DNA of 64,000 nt from Candidatus Eisenbergiella stercoravium (GCA_019113175.1 DXHY01000063.1:1-64000), one strand, 5' to 3'. Shown: positions 1 through 11,045, numbered from the stretch's first letter. The notes: a model not told the origin generated them from the letters alone. Translations and numbers: made by a program.

Positions 1-204
1 GGCTCAGGGCCTTTGGCCCTTTCGCTGTGGGGAGGAGAGAGGGGCTGGCGGGGGGCCGCGCAGGCTCAAGGCCTGCGTCCTTTCGCTATGTGGCTGGCGC
101 CACATATTCATACCGAAAAGTACCGGCCGGAGAATCCGCAAGCGGCTTCCCGGCCGGTATTTTTCGGTATGACTGCGCGGCTTGTAGAAAAATTAAAAAA
201 TCCG
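1..204. other. GC-rich hairpin spacer upstream of hrcA
   Basis: No credible gene is seen here. The stretch holds several short stem-loops (AGGGCC/GGCCCT at about 7-20, GCAGGC/GCCTGC at about 60-76) and two copies of a CTTTCGCTRTG motif (about 20-30 and 80-90) that recurs at about 13895. A 21-nt arm at 110-130 pairs with 150-170 with one wobble around a 19-nt loop. That large hairpin may end transcription of a gene left of the window. Confidence 0.5.
110..170. terminator. Long inverted repeat, possible terminator
   Basis: Arms of 21 nt (110-130 and 150-170) are complementary apart from one G-T pair. The core is ACCGGCCGG/CCGGCCGGT, and outer A/T tracts could give a T-run in either direction. 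It sits before the hrcA promoter, so it would insulate the heat-shock operon from upstream reading. Function is inferred. Confidence 0.5.
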
Positions 205-233
205 TTGACAACGGGTGGGAGAAGTGATAATGT
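205..233 (+). promoter_or_regulatory. Sigma-A type promoter of the hrcA operon
   Basis: A perfect TTGACA -35 lies at 205-210. The -10 is either TAATGT at 228-233 (17-bp spacer) or GATAAT at 226-231 (15 bp). It lies just upstream of the CIRCE operator, the usual arrangement for HrcA-repressed operons. Confidence 0.7.
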
Positions 234-248
234 ATGAGTCAGAAGGTG

Positions 249-275
249 TTAGCACTCTGGTTGATTGAGTGCTAA
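249..275 (+). promoter_or_regulatory. CIRCE operator (HrcA binding site)
   Basis: TTAGCACTC at 249-257 and GAGTGCTAA at 267-275 form the canonical perfect 9-9-9 CIRCE inverted repeat. HrcA binds CIRCE at normal temperature and represses the class I heat-shock operon. Here it lies between the promoter and hrcA, so hrcA autoregulates grpE, dnaK and dnaJ. Confidence 0.97.
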
Positions 276-299
276 CAACCCGAAATGGGGTGACAGTTA

Positions 300-1334
300 A
301 TGGAAGAAAAATTGGATGAGCGGAAAATGAAGATCCTGCATGCGATCATCCGGAACTATCTGGAAACAGGGGAGCCGGTGGGAAGCAGGACAATTTCCAA
401 GTACACGGATCTGAATCTGAGTTCAGCTACGATCAGGAACGAGATGGCAGATCTGGAGGAGCTTGGATATATCATCCAGCCCCATACCTCTGCCGGACGA
501 ATTCCTTCGGATAAAGGCTACCGTCTGTATGTGGACAGCATGCTGGAAGAGAAGGACAGAGAGGTGGATGACCTCAAGGGACTGCTTGTGGAGAAGGAGG
601 ATAAGATGGATCATCTCCTTCAGCAGGTAGCAAAGTTTCTGGCAGCCAACACGAACTATGCGGCAATGATTTCATCGCCGCTTTATCATGGGAATAAGCT
701 GAAATTTATTCAGCTGTCCCGTGTGGATGAGCATCAGGTCCTGGCGGTGATCGTGGTGGAAGGCAATGTGATCAAGAACACAATGCTCCACGTGGAGCAG
801 GCGCCGGATCAGGAGACCATGCTGAAGCTGAACATCCTGCTGAATACGCATCTGAACGGAAAGACTCTGGATGAGATCAATCTCGGGATGATCGCAAATA
901 TGAAGCAGCAGGCAGGCATTCACAGCGTGATGGTCGGAGAGATCATTGATGCAGTTGCTGAAGCCATACAGGCGGATGAGGACCTGCAGATTTATACCAG
1001 CGGCACGAACAATATTCTGAAGTATCCGGAGCTGGCGGACAAGGAAAAGGCCAGTGAGCTGATTACAGCCTTTGAGGAAAAGAAAGCATTAAATCAGATC
1101 GTACAGGAAACACTGGCAGATGAAAGCAGCACGGGAATTCAGGTTTATATTGGAAACGAATCGCCTGTACAGACCATGCGGGACTGCAGTGTGGTTACTG
1201 CAACCTACGAGCTGGGAGAAGGAATGAAGGGAACGGTTGGAATCATCGGACCGAAGCGGATGGATTACGATAAGGTAGTCGGAATCCTGAAGAATCTGAT
1301 GAATCAGCTGGAAACCCTGTATAAAAAGACATAG
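300..1334 (+). CDS. hrcA: Heat-inducible transcription repressor HrcA
   Basis: This 344-aa protein is a full-length HrcA. The N-terminal winged helix carries the family signature GSRTISKYTDLNLSSATIRN and the following DLEELGYIIQPHTSAGRIPS stretch; the rest is the GAF-like dimer and regulatory domain. HrcA represses class I heat-shock genes by binding CIRCE, and its activity is usually tuned by the GroE chaperonin. The ATG at 300 follows GGGGTGA closely and sits 24 nt after the CIRCE repeat. It is the first gene of hrcA-grpE-dnaK-dnaJ. Confidence 0.97.
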   Translation: MEEKLDERKMKILHAIIRNYLETGEPVGSRTISKYTDLNLSSATIRNEMADLEELGYIIQPHTSAGRIPSDKGYRLYVDSMLEEKDREVDDLKGLLVEKEDKMDHLLQQVAKFLAANTNYAAMISSPLYHGNKLKFIQLSRVDEHQVLAVIVVEGNVIKNTMLHVEQAPDQETMLKLNILLNTHLNGKTLDEINLGMIANMKQQAGIHSVMVGEIIDAVAEAIQADEDLQIYTSGTNNILKYPELADKEKASELITAFEEKKALNQIVQETLADESSTGIQVYIGNESPVQTMRDCSVVTATYELGEGMKGTVGIIGPKRMDYDKVVGILKNLMNQLETLYKKT

Positions 1335-1382
1335 AGCGGCGGACGTCATGGACGGATGCAGAAAATGGAGTGATGCGTAATT

Positions 1383-2093
1383 ATGGATAATATGGAAAAT
1401 CAGGATAACAGAAATACGGAAGAAGAAATGGATACCGCTTCCGAGGCAAAAGCCGGGGAAGAGGATGGAGGCGTTGAGATTCCGGTAGAGGATGGAAACC
1501 TCGAGGAGGAAAACGGCGCAGGCGCTTCTGAAGAAGAAACGGAAGAGGCGCAGAATGAAAGCGATTCCGCTGAGGATGAGGGCGCGGACGGCGCGGATGC
1601 ATCCGGCGGCGCGAAGGAAGGCTTTTTCCGGAAGAAGAAAAAAGATAAGAAGGAAGAAGCCATGAAAACAAAGATCGATGAGCTGGAGGATCGGGTGAAA
1701 CGCCAGATGGCGGAATTCGAAAACTTCCGGAAGCGCACCGATAAGGAAAAGGCAGCAATGTTCGAAACCGGAGCGAGGAGCGTGATCGAGAAAATCCTTC
1801 CGGTGGTTGACAACTTCGAAAGAGGTCTGGCAGCCGTCCCGGAAGAGGAAAAGGGCAGCGCCTTCGTGGAAGGAATGAACAAGGTATATAAACAGCTTTT
1901 GACCGAGCTGGATAATATGGGCGTCAAGCCCATAGAGGCTGTAGGTCAGGAATTCGATCCCAATTTTCATAATGCAGTGATGCATATTGAAGACGAGAAC
2001 CTCGGTGAAAACGTGGTTGCGGAAGAATTCCAGAAGGGTTACACATACCATGACACCGTGGTAAGACACAGCATGGTTAAGGTTGCAAATTAA
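1383..2093 (+). CDS. grpE: Nucleotide exchange factor GrpE
   Basis: This 236-aa GrpE exchanges ADP for ATP on DnaK. About 85 N-terminal residues are low-complexity and strongly acidic (Glu/Asp/Ala/Gly), followed by a Lys-rich patch. The conserved part starts with a coiled coil (KIDELEDRVKRQMAEFENFR) and continues with RARSVIEKILPVVDNFERGL-like sequence and the C-terminal beta domain ending in DTVVRHSMVKVAN. The acidic tail is longer than in many GrpE proteins. It lies 48 nt after hrcA and 56 nt before dnaK. Confidence 0.95.
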   Translation: MDNMENQDNRNTEEEMDTASEAKAGEEDGGVEIPVEDGNLEEENGAGASEEETEEAQNESDSAEDEGADGADASGGAKEGFFRKKKKDKKEEAMKTKIDELEDRVKRQMAEFENFRKRTDKEKAAMFETGARSVIEKILPVVDNFERGLAAVPEEEKGSAFVEGMNKVYKQLLTELDNMGVKPIEAVGQEFDPNFHNAVMHIEDENLGENVVAEEFQKGYTYHDTVVRHSMVKVAN

Positions 2094-2113
2094 GGCTGGG
2101 CAAAAGCCCATAG

Positions 2114-4024
<1,911 letters not shown>

Positions 4025-4139
4025 AATAACGGATGGCCCGCGAAGGGCGGTATCCCTGAAAAAGAAAAAATAAAAATACAGACACCAGGGGGCACTGCCG
4101 TGTCCCTTGATGTTGTGTTCTGAAGTTTGGAGGATTGAG

Positions 4140-5324
4140 ATGGCGGAACAGAAGAGAGATTATTATGAGGTCCTTGGCGTTGACAGAAATGCCGATGAGG
4201 CCGCATTGAAAAAAGCATACAGAGCCCTCGCCAAAAAGTACCATCCTGACACCAATCCCGGCGACAAGGAAGCCGAGAAGAAATTCAAGGAGGCTTCTGA
4301 GGCATACGCCGTTCTCAGTGATCCGGAGAAAAGACGTCAGTACGATCAGTTCGGTCATGCCGCATTTGACGGCAGCGCAGGAGGCGGCTTCGGCGGGTTT
4401 GATTTCAGCAGCGCTGATTTCGGCGATATTTTTGGCGATATATTTGGAGATTTCTTCGGCGGCGGCTCCCGGAGGGGAGGACGTGCGGGAAATGCGCCGA
4501 TGAAGGGCGCGAATCTGCGTACCAGTGTTCATATTACTTTTGAAGAGGCGGTATTCGGTACTACCAAGACCATAGAGCTGAACGTGAAGGAAGAGTGTAA
4601 GACCTGCCACGGCACCGGCGCAAAGCCCGGTACCCAGCCGGTTACCTGTTCCAAGTGCGGCGGTAAGGGCCAGGTGGTATTCACACAGCAGTCCTTCTTC
4701 GGTACCGTGCGGAACGTGCAGACCTGTCCGGACTGTAACGGAACCGGTAAGGTGATCAAGGAGAAGTGTACGGACTGCCATGGCAGTGGATATGTGCCCA
4801 TGCGCAAGCGGTTTGAGGTGGATATCCCTGCGGGAATCGACAACGGCCAGTGCAAACGGCTTGCCGGACAGGGAGAACCCGGAACAAACGGGGGGCCCAG
4901 AGGCGATGTGCTGGTTGAAGTTATCGTGGGACGCCATCCCATTTTCCAGCGTCAGGATTACAACATTTTCTCCACAGTTCCCGTATCCTTCCCCGTTGCC
5001 GCACTGGGCGGTGAGGTGCTGATCGATACCGTGGACGGTAAGGTGGTCTATGATGTGAAGCCCGGAACGCAGACCGATACCAAGGTGCGTCTGAAGGGCA
5101 AGGGTGTTCCCAACCTGCGCAACAAGGATGTGCGCGGCGACCATTATGTGACCCTTGTGGTTCAGGTGCCCGACCGGCTTTCCGGAGAGGCGAAGGAGCT
5201 TCTGAGAAAGTTCGACGAGGTCAGCGGAGACAGCCTGAACGCGGCGAAACGCATGATGGGCGAGGCTCCCGAAGGAAAAGAAAAGGAAAAAGAAGGAAGG
5301 AAGAAGAGAGGCTTCTGGAAATAG
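4140..5324 (+). CDS. dnaJ: Chaperone DnaJ (Hsp40)
   Basis: This 394-aa type I J-protein stimulates DnaK ATPase activity and delivers substrates. It has the J domain with the HPD tripeptide in [15 protein letters not shown], a Gly/Phe-rich linker, four zinc-binding repeats ([32 protein letters not shown]) and the C-terminal substrate-binding domains. The tail is Lys/Glu-rich. An upstream in-frame ATG at 4107 is possible, but GGAGG about 7 nt before 4140 and the [13 protein letters not shown] start favour 4140. It is the last gene of the CIRCE operon. Confidence 0.97.
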   Translation: MAEQKRDYYEVLGVDRNADEAALKKAYRALAKKYHPDTNPGDKEAEKKFKEASEAYAVLSDPEKRRQYDQFGHAAFDGSAGGGFGGFDFSSADFGDIFGDIFGDFFGGGSRRGGRAGNAPMKGANLRTSVHITFEEAVFGTTKTIELNVKEECKTCHGTGAKPGTQPVTCSKCGGKGQVVFTQQSFFGTVRNVQTCPDCNGTGKVIKEKCTDCHGSGYVPMRKRFEVDIPAGIDNGQCKRLAGQGEPGTNGGPRGDVLVEVIVGRHPIFQRQDYNIFSTVPVSFPVAALGGEVLIDTVDGKVVYDVKPGTQTDTKVRLKGKGVPNLRNKDVRGDHYVTLVVQVPDRLSGEAKELLRKFDEVSGDSLNAAKRMMGEAPEGKEKEKEGRKKRGFWK

Positions 5325-5345
5325 CCGATGCAAACTGTGCAGGCG

Positions 5346-5389
5346 GCCGGAATCGGTGCAGGTTATATGCACCGGTTCCGGCTTTTTTC
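5346..5389 (+). terminator. Rho-independent terminator of the dnaK operon
   Basis: Fifteen-nt arms at 5346-5360 and 5368-5382 pair with one G-T wobble around a 7-nt loop and are followed by TTTTTT. It lies 21 nt after the dnaJ stop and closes the heat-shock operon. Confidence 0.93.
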
Positions 5390-5396
5390 TATGAGA

Positions 5397-5458
5397 AAGA
5401 AAAGAAATCACATTCGCGATTTCTCTTCACCTTGTCGCGGCAAAGCAAAGCTTTGCTG
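5397..5458. repeat. Two short stem-loops before the EcsC gene
   Basis: AGAAATC pairs with GATTTCT at about 5402-5425, and GCGGCAAAGC pairs with GCTTTGCTGC at about 5438-5458 with one wobble. The first closely resembles a hairpin at 19326-19355, including the GCGGC that follows it, so this looks like a dispersed intergenic element. Its function is unknown. Confidence 0.5.
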
Positions 5459-5479
5459 CGCTCCGAAAGGAGGATTCAA

Positions 5480-6280
5480 ATGAAGCTGTTTTCCAAAAAG
5501 GACCCGGTGCAGGCCGAGCTGGAGAAATTAGAGAAGCAGGAAGAAAAATTTCTTGCAAAAAACAGAGAACGGAAGGAGCTGCCTCTGAACCGTTTTTTAC
5601 AGGATAAGATTCCTGATAAGCTTCAGGGAACTCTGGAGGCGGCCTTTGCGAAAGCTTTTTCCCTGATTTTTGAAAAGGGAACCGGCGTCATCGAAAAGAC
5701 CTACCATAAAGAGGAGCTGGAAAAAAGAAGCAGCATCCGGCAGTATGCGGCGGATGTGAGAGGCGACCGGAAGTCCTTGAAGAGCTTTTCCAGACAGGCG
5801 GCGGGAAGCGGAGCGGGCAATACGCTGGCTTCCGCTGCGGCCGGCGTCGGGATGGGGCTTCTGGGAATCGGAATTCCCGACATCCCCTTCCTGACGGGAA
5901 TGATGCTGAGAAGCATCTATGAGACGGCCCTGCATTACGGCTTTTCCTATGATACGGAAGAGGAGAAGCGCTTCATCCTGCTTCTGATCCAGGGCGCCAT
6001 GACCCATGGGGAAAGGCTTGAGCGCGTCAACGAGAAACTCAATTTTTTCATGGAACACGGCTGCTTTCCGCAGGAGGAAGGGATGGAGGAGATGATCCGC
6101 CGTACCGCAGGCATCCTCTCCGACGAGCTTCTGTATATGAAGTTCCTCCAGGGAATTCCCATTGCGGGCGTCATCGGCGGAGCAGGGGATGCGGTGTACA
6201 TGAACCGTATCAGCGAATACGCGAGGATGAAATATCACCGGAGATTCTGTCTGGAAAGGCAAAAGGGAGATGTGGGGTGA
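5480..6280 (+). CDS. EcsC family protein
   Basis: This 266-aa protein resembles the EcsC family, named after the third gene of the B. subtilis ecs cluster, whose biochemical role is not settled. It has a charged N-terminal helix (residues 5-35), a Gly/Ala-rich, probably membrane-associated central stretch (GNTLASAAAGVGMGLLGIGIPDIP) and a C-terminal region with QGIPIAGVIGGAGDAVYMNRISEYA typical of the family. No ecsA or ecsB transporter genes are nearby, so it is a stand-alone copy. AAAGGAGG sits 6 nt before the ATG at 5480; an upstream in-frame start at 5432 is less likely. Confidence 0.8.
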   Translation: MKLFSKKDPVQAELEKLEKQEEKFLAKNRERKELPLNRFLQDKIPDKLQGTLEAAFAKAFSLIFEKGTGVIEKTYHKEELEKRSSIRQYAADVRGDRKSLKSFSRQAAGSGAGNTLASAAAGVGMGLLGIGIPDIPFLTGMMLRSIYETALHYGFSYDTEEEKRFILLLIQGAMTHGERLERVNEKLNFFMEHGCFPQEEGMEEMIRRTAGILSDELLYMKFLQGIPIAGVIGGAGDAVYMNRISEYARMKYHRRFCLERQKGDVG

Positions 6281-6317
6281 CGAATAGAAGAATATCTAAA
6301 AGGGGAGTGGATTAAGG

Positions 6318-7340
6318 ATGAAAAAGAACCAAAATAGAGTAACAATCAAGGATATTGCCTTAAAGTGTAATGTGACGGCGAACACGGTATCCCGTGCCCT
6401 TCGGGATGACCGGAAGATTTCGGAAGCCACCATTCAGAAGATTAAGAAAACGGCGCAGGAAATGGGCTATGTCCGGAACAATATGGCATCTGCCATGCGG
6501 TCCGGGAGCAGTCATCTGATTTCCATTATTGTGGATGATCTTCCCAATCCACATTATTCCACTCTGATTGACAAAATAGATTCTCTGTTGAAGAAAAATG
6601 GCTACGATATCATGATCCTTTGCTCCCATGGAAAAATCGAAGAAAGTTTAAAGATGGCAAATCTGTCGATATCCAATCTGGTGAACGGGATCATTTATTT
6701 TCCTGATTCCAATGACAGGAATGTTTCGGAACGGATAAAGAAAAATCATATACCGCTGGTCCTTGTAGACAGGGCTGTCTCAGGAATTGAAACAGATGTT
6801 GTTCGGGTGGATGATTATCAGGGAGGAGTGCTTGCGGCGGAGTGCATGTATATGGCTGGCCATCGAAAATTTCTTTATATCTGCGGACCGGAAGGAAATG
6901 GCGCACAGCCGCTGAGACAGCAGGGCTTTCTGGACACACTGTCCGAATATGGAATCGGTCCGTCCGAGATCAGGATTATCAGGGGAGACCAGATATATCC
7001 CATGCGGGATTCGGCAGAGCTGTTTAAGCTGCTGCAGCCGATTCGCTATACCGGGATTTTTTCCTTTAATGATCAGATTGCCTATTATGTTATGAATGCT
7101 TTGCTGGCTTATGGTTATCGTGTCCCGGATGATATTTCCATGATCGGATTTGACCATATACGCTGTGGGATGCCATATCTGCGGCCCTTATCCAGCGTAG
7201 GGTGTGAGAATGCCGGAGAACTGGCGGAAAGGATAGTAGAATTACTGCTCAGGCGTATTGACAATCCAGAATATGAATTTGTTTCTGAAATTCTTCCGGT
7301 CATGTTGTATGAAGCGGAGAGCACAGTGAAAAAGATATGA
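6318..7340 (+). CDS. LacI family transcriptional regulator
   Basis: The 340-aa protein has a LacI-type helix-turn-helix at the N-terminus (VTIKDIALKCNVTANTVSRALRD, then the hinge region EMGYVRNNMASAMRSG) and a periplasmic-binding-protein-like effector domain. It directly precedes the GH51 arabinofuranosidase gene in the same direction, so an arabinose or arabino-oligosaccharide effector and local control are the simplest inference. It starts only 37 nt after the EcsC gene. A palindrome at 7398-7413 upstream of the next gene's promoter is a candidate operator. Confidence 0.92.
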   Translation: MKKNQNRVTIKDIALKCNVTANTVSRALRDDRKISEATIQKIKKTAQEMGYVRNNMASAMRSGSSHLISIIVDDLPNPHYSTLIDKIDSLLKKNGYDIMILCSHGKIEESLKMANLSISNLVNGIIYFPDSNDRNVSERIKKNHIPLVLVDRAVSGIETDVVRVDDYQGGVLAAECMYMAGHRKFLYICGPEGNGAQPLRQQGFLDTLSEYGIGPSEIRIIRGDQIYPMRDSAELFKLLQPIRYTGIFSFNDQIAYYVMNALLAYGYRVPDDISMIGFDHIRCGMPYLRPLSSVGCENAGELAERIVELLLRRIDNPEYEFVSEILPVMLYEAESTVKKI

Positions 7341-7397
7341 TCGAGCGGAGAAAGGTGTATCGTTAAGACAGATGATATGCCTTTTTATTTTATTATA

Positions 7398-7413
7398 AGA
7401 TTAACGTAAATCT
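7398..7413 (+). promoter_or_regulatory. Candidate LacI-family operator
   Basis: AGATTAACGTAAATCT is a near palindrome (one asymmetric pair) with the central CG typical of LacI-family operators. It lies 2 nt upstream of the -35 box of the arabinofuranosidase promoter. Assigning it to the adjacent regulator is inference. Confidence 0.4.
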
Positions 7414-7415
7414 AA

Positions 7416-7444
7416 TTGACAATATTAAGAAATGTATATATTAT
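7416..7444 (+). promoter_or_regulatory. Promoter of the arabinofuranosidase gene
   Basis: TTGACA at 7416-7421 and TATTAT at 7439-7444 are separated by 17 bp. An AAAGGAGGG ribosome site follows just before the ATG at 7467. Confidence 0.75.
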
Positions 7445-7466
7445 TTGATTAAAAGGAGGGAAATAT

Positions 7467-8966
7467 ATGAAAATTTATACTTCTGAATATGACAGAATTG
7501 GAAAAAGAAGCCCCATGCTCTATGGTCAGTTTATGGAACATTTTCATCGGCAGATTTACGGAGGAATTTACGATCCGGGAAATGAGCTGTCGGACGAAGA
7601 CGGATTCAGGAGGGATGTGTTGAAAGCCTTAAGAGACATTCATGTTCCGATTATACGATGGCCGGGAGGCTGTTTCGTTTCCTCCTACCATTGGAAAGAT
7701 GCGGTGGGAAAGGAACGAAAGTCGTTTTTTGATAAGGCGTGGAGGGTGGAAGAGCCTAACACATTCGGAACGGATGAATATATAAAGATGTGTCGTAAAA
7801 TCGGCTGCGAACCCTATATCTGTACAAATGCCGGAACCGGCACGGTAGAGGAAATGAGTGACTGGGTAGAATATTGTAATCTGCAGACGGAAGGGCGTTA
7901 TGCAAAATGGCGGATCGAAAACGGACATTCCCAGCCGTATCAGGTGAAATACTGGAGTATTGGAAATGAGAATTATGGGAATTGGGAGATCGGGGCAAAG
8001 TCTGTCGAAGAATGGGGGAGAATCGTCGCGGAAGCCGCAAAAATGATGAAGCATGTCGATCCGACGATAGAACTTACTGCGGCCGCGCTGACAGATCTGG
8101 ATTGGAATATTAATCTGCTGAAGCACAGCGCTCCATATTTGAACTGGATTTCGATACATCAGTACTGGGACAGAATTCATGAGACCAATACCCCCGCGGA
8201 CTATGAGGCAGTTCTGGGATTTACTAACCATACGGAAGATTCCATTCGGAGAGTGAAGGGACTTCTTATGGCGATGGGACTGGAAAAGAAGATCAAAATT
8301 GCTTTTGATGAATGGAATATGAAGGAGTGGTATCATCCAAAGGTGCATACGATTGAACAGGGAGTTACCAGGGAGGAGTATTTATATCCAAGAGATGCCA
8401 ATGACAATAATTCTCTTTACACGATGGGTGATGCCATATTTACCGCCTGTTTTTTGAATGCCATCAACAGAAACTGCGATATCGTAGGTATGGCTGCCTT
8501 TGCTCCTGCTGTGAATACAAGGGGATGTATTTTTACCTGCAAAGACGGTATTGTTTTAAGAAGTACCTACCAGGTGTTTTATTTATACACAAATTATATG
8601 GGAGATATCGTCAGAGATGTAAAATTTCAGAATATGGAAACAATATGTGTGACCAACAGTGATGGGGAAAAGGAAGAAATTGATGTTGTGGATGTATGCG
8701 TAACGGAATTCAGCGATCGTCCCGGACTGGCGGTGGCCCTGGTGAATAAGCTGGAAACGGAATATGCCGCGGTACAGCTTGATTTTGAGGCTGCAGGAGA
8801 GATGAAGGGATACTATATTTGTGGTGAAAGCGTTTCTTCTTACAATGACATCGGACGTACGCAGGTTGTGATTCAGCAGGAACAGATTGGAACATTCCGC
8901 AGAGGAATAGAAGTCCGGTTAAGACCACATTCGGTAGAGATCATTCAGATCGGTTGTCGGAAGTAA
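7467..8966 (+). CDS. abfA: GH51 alpha-L-arabinofuranosidase
   Basis: The 499-aa protein matches intracellular GH51 arabinofuranosidases, which release terminal arabinose from arabino-oligosaccharides. The TIM-barrel has FMEHFHRQIYGGIYDPG near the N-terminus, RWPGGCFVSSYHW, the acid/base Glu168 in WSIGNENYGNWEIG and the nucleophile Glu282 in IAFDEWNMKEW. The C-terminal beta-sandwich completes the fold. There is no signal peptide, consistent with cytoplasmic action after oligosaccharide import. It has its own promoter and a terminator and is paired with the upstream LacI regulator. No arabinose transporter or araBAD genes are in the window. Confidence 0.93.
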   Translation: MKIYTSEYDRIGKRSPMLYGQFMEHFHRQIYGGIYDPGNELSDEDGFRRDVLKALRDIHVPIIRWPGGCFVSSYHWKDAVGKERKSFFDKAWRVEEPNTFGTDEYIKMCRKIGCEPYICTNAGTGTVEEMSDWVEYCNLQTEGRYAKWRIENGHSQPYQVKYWSIGNENYGNWEIGAKSVEEWGRIVAEAAKMMKHVDPTIELTAAALTDLDWNINLLKHSAPYLNWISIHQYWDRIHETNTPADYEAVLGFTNHTEDSIRRVKGLLMAMGLEKKIKIAFDEWNMKEWYHPKVHTIEQGVTREEYLYPRDANDNNSLYTMGDAIFTACFLNAINRNCDIVGMAAFAPAVNTRGCIFTCKDGIVLRSTYQVFYLYTNYMGDIVRDVKFQNMETICVTNSDGEKEEIDVVDVCVTEFSDRPGLAVALVNKLETEYAAVQLDFEAAGEMKGYYICGESVSSYNDIGRTQVVIQQEQIGTFRRGIEVRLRPHSVEIIQIGCRK

Positions 8967-9003
8967 AAAGCAGAAAACGCAACAGGATAATGGAATATGG
9001 GAG

Positions 9004-9062
9004 AAAAAGAAATACAGAACTGCGTAGGAAGAATTAAAGCAAGCGGTTCTGTATTTCTTTTT
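9004..9062 (+). terminator. Terminator after arabinofuranosidase
   Basis: Perfect 17-nt arms at 9004-9020 and 9046-9062 enclose a 25-nt loop; A/T tracts at both outer ends could make it work in both directions. Confidence 0.8.
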
Positions 9063-9112
9063 CATTACCCGACGAAAACCGGATAACAGGGAAACAGAAA
9101 CCGTGTAAAACC

Positions 9113-9141
9113 TTGTGATATCCGTTTCCTTATGCTACAAT
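9113..9141 (+). promoter_or_regulatory. Promoter of prmA-rsmE
   Basis: TTGTGA at 9113-9118 and TACAAT at 9136-9141 have a 17-bp spacer, and TG at 9133-9134 adds an extended -10 element. Confidence 0.7.
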
Positions 9142-9213
9142 AAAAGACCGGATAATGAATGGAACGGATGTAAAATCACCCCGGAGTGCAGAAAAAAGGA
9201 GCTGACAGCAGCC

Positions 9214-10206
9214 ATGAAATGGAAAAAATTCAGGATCAAAACGGTTACGGATGCGGAGGATATCATCATCAGCACCCTTTATGACATCGGCCTGGAGGGC
9301 GCGCAGATCGAAGACAGGGTTCCCCTTACCGCTGCGGAGAAGGAGCAGATGTTTGTGGATATCCTGCCGGAAGGGCCGGAGGATGACGGCATTGCTTATC
9401 TCAGCTTTTTTGTGGAAGAGAATGAGGACGGAAAGCTCGTGGTGAACGGAGAGGAAACCACGCAGGAGGCCGTTCTGGAATCGGTGGAAAAGGAGCTGGA
9501 CGGACTGCGTGCCTTCTGTGACATCGGAGAAGGCAGCATCAGCGTGGATGAGACGGAGGACGTTGACTGGATCAATAACTGGAAGCAGTATTTTCACCAG
9601 TTTTACATCGACGATCTGCTGGTGATTCCCTCCTGGGAGGAAGTGGAGGAGAAGGACCGGGATAAGATGATCCTGCACATCGATCCCGGAACCGCCTTCG
9701 GAACCGGCATGCATGAGACCACCCAGCTGTGCATCCGTCAGCTGAAAAAATATGTGACGCCGGAGACAGTTATGCTGGATGTGGGAACCGGAAGCGGAAT
9801 TCTGGGAATCCTTGCCCTCATGTTCGGCGCGAAGAAGGTGGTCGGCACGGATCTGGACCCCTGTGCCGTGGATGCGGTGCAGGATAACCTGCAGGCAAAC
9901 GGCATCGATCCGGAAAAATTCACCCTTCTGATCGGCAATCTGATCACGGAAAAAGAGGTGCAGGATCAGGTGGGATATGGCTGCTATGATATTGTTGCGG
10001 CAAACATTCTGGCAGATGTGCTGGTGGCGCTGACCCCCGTGGTGATCGCTCAGATGAAGCCGGGAGCCATCTATATTCTTTCCGGCATCATCGACGATAA
10101 GGAATCGGTGGTAAGGGAAGCGGTGCAGGCGGCAGGTCTGGAGCTCCTGGATGTGAATTATCAGGGTGAATGGGTCGGCATTACCGCGAGAAAGCCCATT
10201 GGCTGA
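9214..10206 (+). CDS. prmA: Ribosomal protein L11 methyltransferase
   Basis: This 330-aa protein is PrmA, which trimethylates ribosomal protein L11 using S-adenosylmethionine. The N-terminal substrate-recognition domain (MKWKKFRIKTVTDAEDII) precedes the Rossmann methyltransferase domain with IDPGTAFGTGMHETT, the SAM-binding MLDVGTGSGILGI and the NILADVL motif. The ATG at 9214 gives the family N-terminus; an upstream in-frame start at 9115 would overlap the promoter -35 box. AAGGAG lies 12 nt before the chosen ATG, a somewhat long spacing. It is followed 35 nt later by rsmE, a common pairing in Firmicutes. Confidence 0.95.
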   Translation: MKWKKFRIKTVTDAEDIIISTLYDIGLEGAQIEDRVPLTAAEKEQMFVDILPEGPEDDGIAYLSFFVEENEDGKLVVNGEETTQEAVLESVEKELDGLRAFCDIGEGSISVDETEDVDWINNWKQYFHQFYIDDLLVIPSWEEVEEKDRDKMILHIDPGTAFGTGMHETTQLCIRQLKKYVTPETVMLDVGTGSGILGILALMFGAKKVVGTDLDPCAVDAVQDNLQANGIDPEKFTLLIGNLITEKEVQDQVGYGCYDIVAANILADVLVALTPVVIAQMKPGAIYILSGIIDDKESVVREAVQAAGLELLDVNYQGEWVGITARKPIG

Positions 10207-10241
10207 ATGAGAGACGGTATTTATCGGTTTTAGGAGGCGGC

Positions 10242-11045
10242 ATGTACCAGTTTTTTGTACAACCGGAACAGATACAGGGCAAAACGATCCGGATCACGGG
10301 GAGCGATGTAAACCACATTAAGAATGTGCTGCGCATGAAGCCCGGCGAGGAAATTTCCGTCAGCAACGGCGTGGACGGAAAGGAATACCGATGCGGAATA
10401 GAAAGCCTGGGGGAGGACGAAATCCTCTGTACGCTTCGTTTTATTAAGGAGGAAGGGCTGGAGCTGCCTTCCAGGATCTATCTTTTTCAGTGTCTGCCCA
10501 AGTCGGACAAGATGGAACTGGTGATCCAGAAGGCGGTGGAGCTCGGCGCTTACGCGGTGATTCCGGTTGCGGCAAAGCGCTGCGTGATGAAGCTGGATGC
10601 AAAAAAGGAAAAGAATAAGCTGGCCCGCTGGCAGCAGATTGCGGAAGCGGCGGCGAAGCAGAGCAAACGCCGCATCATTCCGGAGGTCACCCATGTGATG
10701 AGCATGAAGGAGGCGGTTTCCTTTGCCTCGGATATGGACGTGAAGCTGTTTCCCTATGAGCTGGCAGAGGGAATGGAGCAGACCAGAAGACTGGTGGACG
10801 CAGTAAAGGCAGGCCAGAGCATTGCCGTGTTCATTGGCCCGGAGGGGGGATTTGAGGACTCTGAGGTGGAAGAGGCCCGGAAAGCGGGCTTTACTCCCAT
10901 CACTCTGGGAAAGAGAATCCTGCGCACGGAAACGGCAGGTTTCACCGTTCTGGCGTGGCTGATGTACCGGCTGGAGGATGCAGAGCCGGAAGCAGCGTTC
11001 CCTGTGGAGCAGTCAGAGAACGGTGAAGGGGAATCCGCCATATAA
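10242..11045 (+). CDS. rsmE: 16S rRNA (uracil-1498-N3) methyltransferase
   Basis: The 267-aa protein is RsmE, a SPOUT-family enzyme that methylates N3 of U1498 in 16S rRNA. It has the N-terminal PUA-like domain (MYQFFVQPEQ through EISVSNGVDG) and the trefoil-knot SPOUT domain with VFIGPEGGFEDSEVE, LGKRILRTETA and the ALQKAVELG-like helix. TAGGAGG lies 5 nt before the ATG at 10242; in-frame codons upstream overlap prmA and are not family-like. It is cotranscribed with prmA. The C-terminal tail after WLMYRLEDAE is extended and acidic. Confidence 0.95.
   Translation: MYQFFVQPEQIQGKTIRITGSDVNHIKNVLRMKPGEEISVSNGVDGKEYRCGIESLGEDEILCTLRFIKEEGLELPSRIYLFQCLPKSDKMELVIQKAVELGAYAVIPVAAKRCVMKLDAKKEKNKLARWQQIAEAAAKQSKRRIIPEVTHVMSMKEAVSFASDMDVKLFPYELAEGMEQTRRLVDAVKAGQSIAVFIGPEGGFEDSEVEEARKAGFTPITLGKRILRTETAGFTVLAWLMYRLEDAEPEAAFPVEQSENGEGESAI

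Noticed and set aside
13-237. Short + strand frames at the window start
   Set aside because: They cross the hairpin region and hrcA promoter and have low-complexity composition; no ribosome site.
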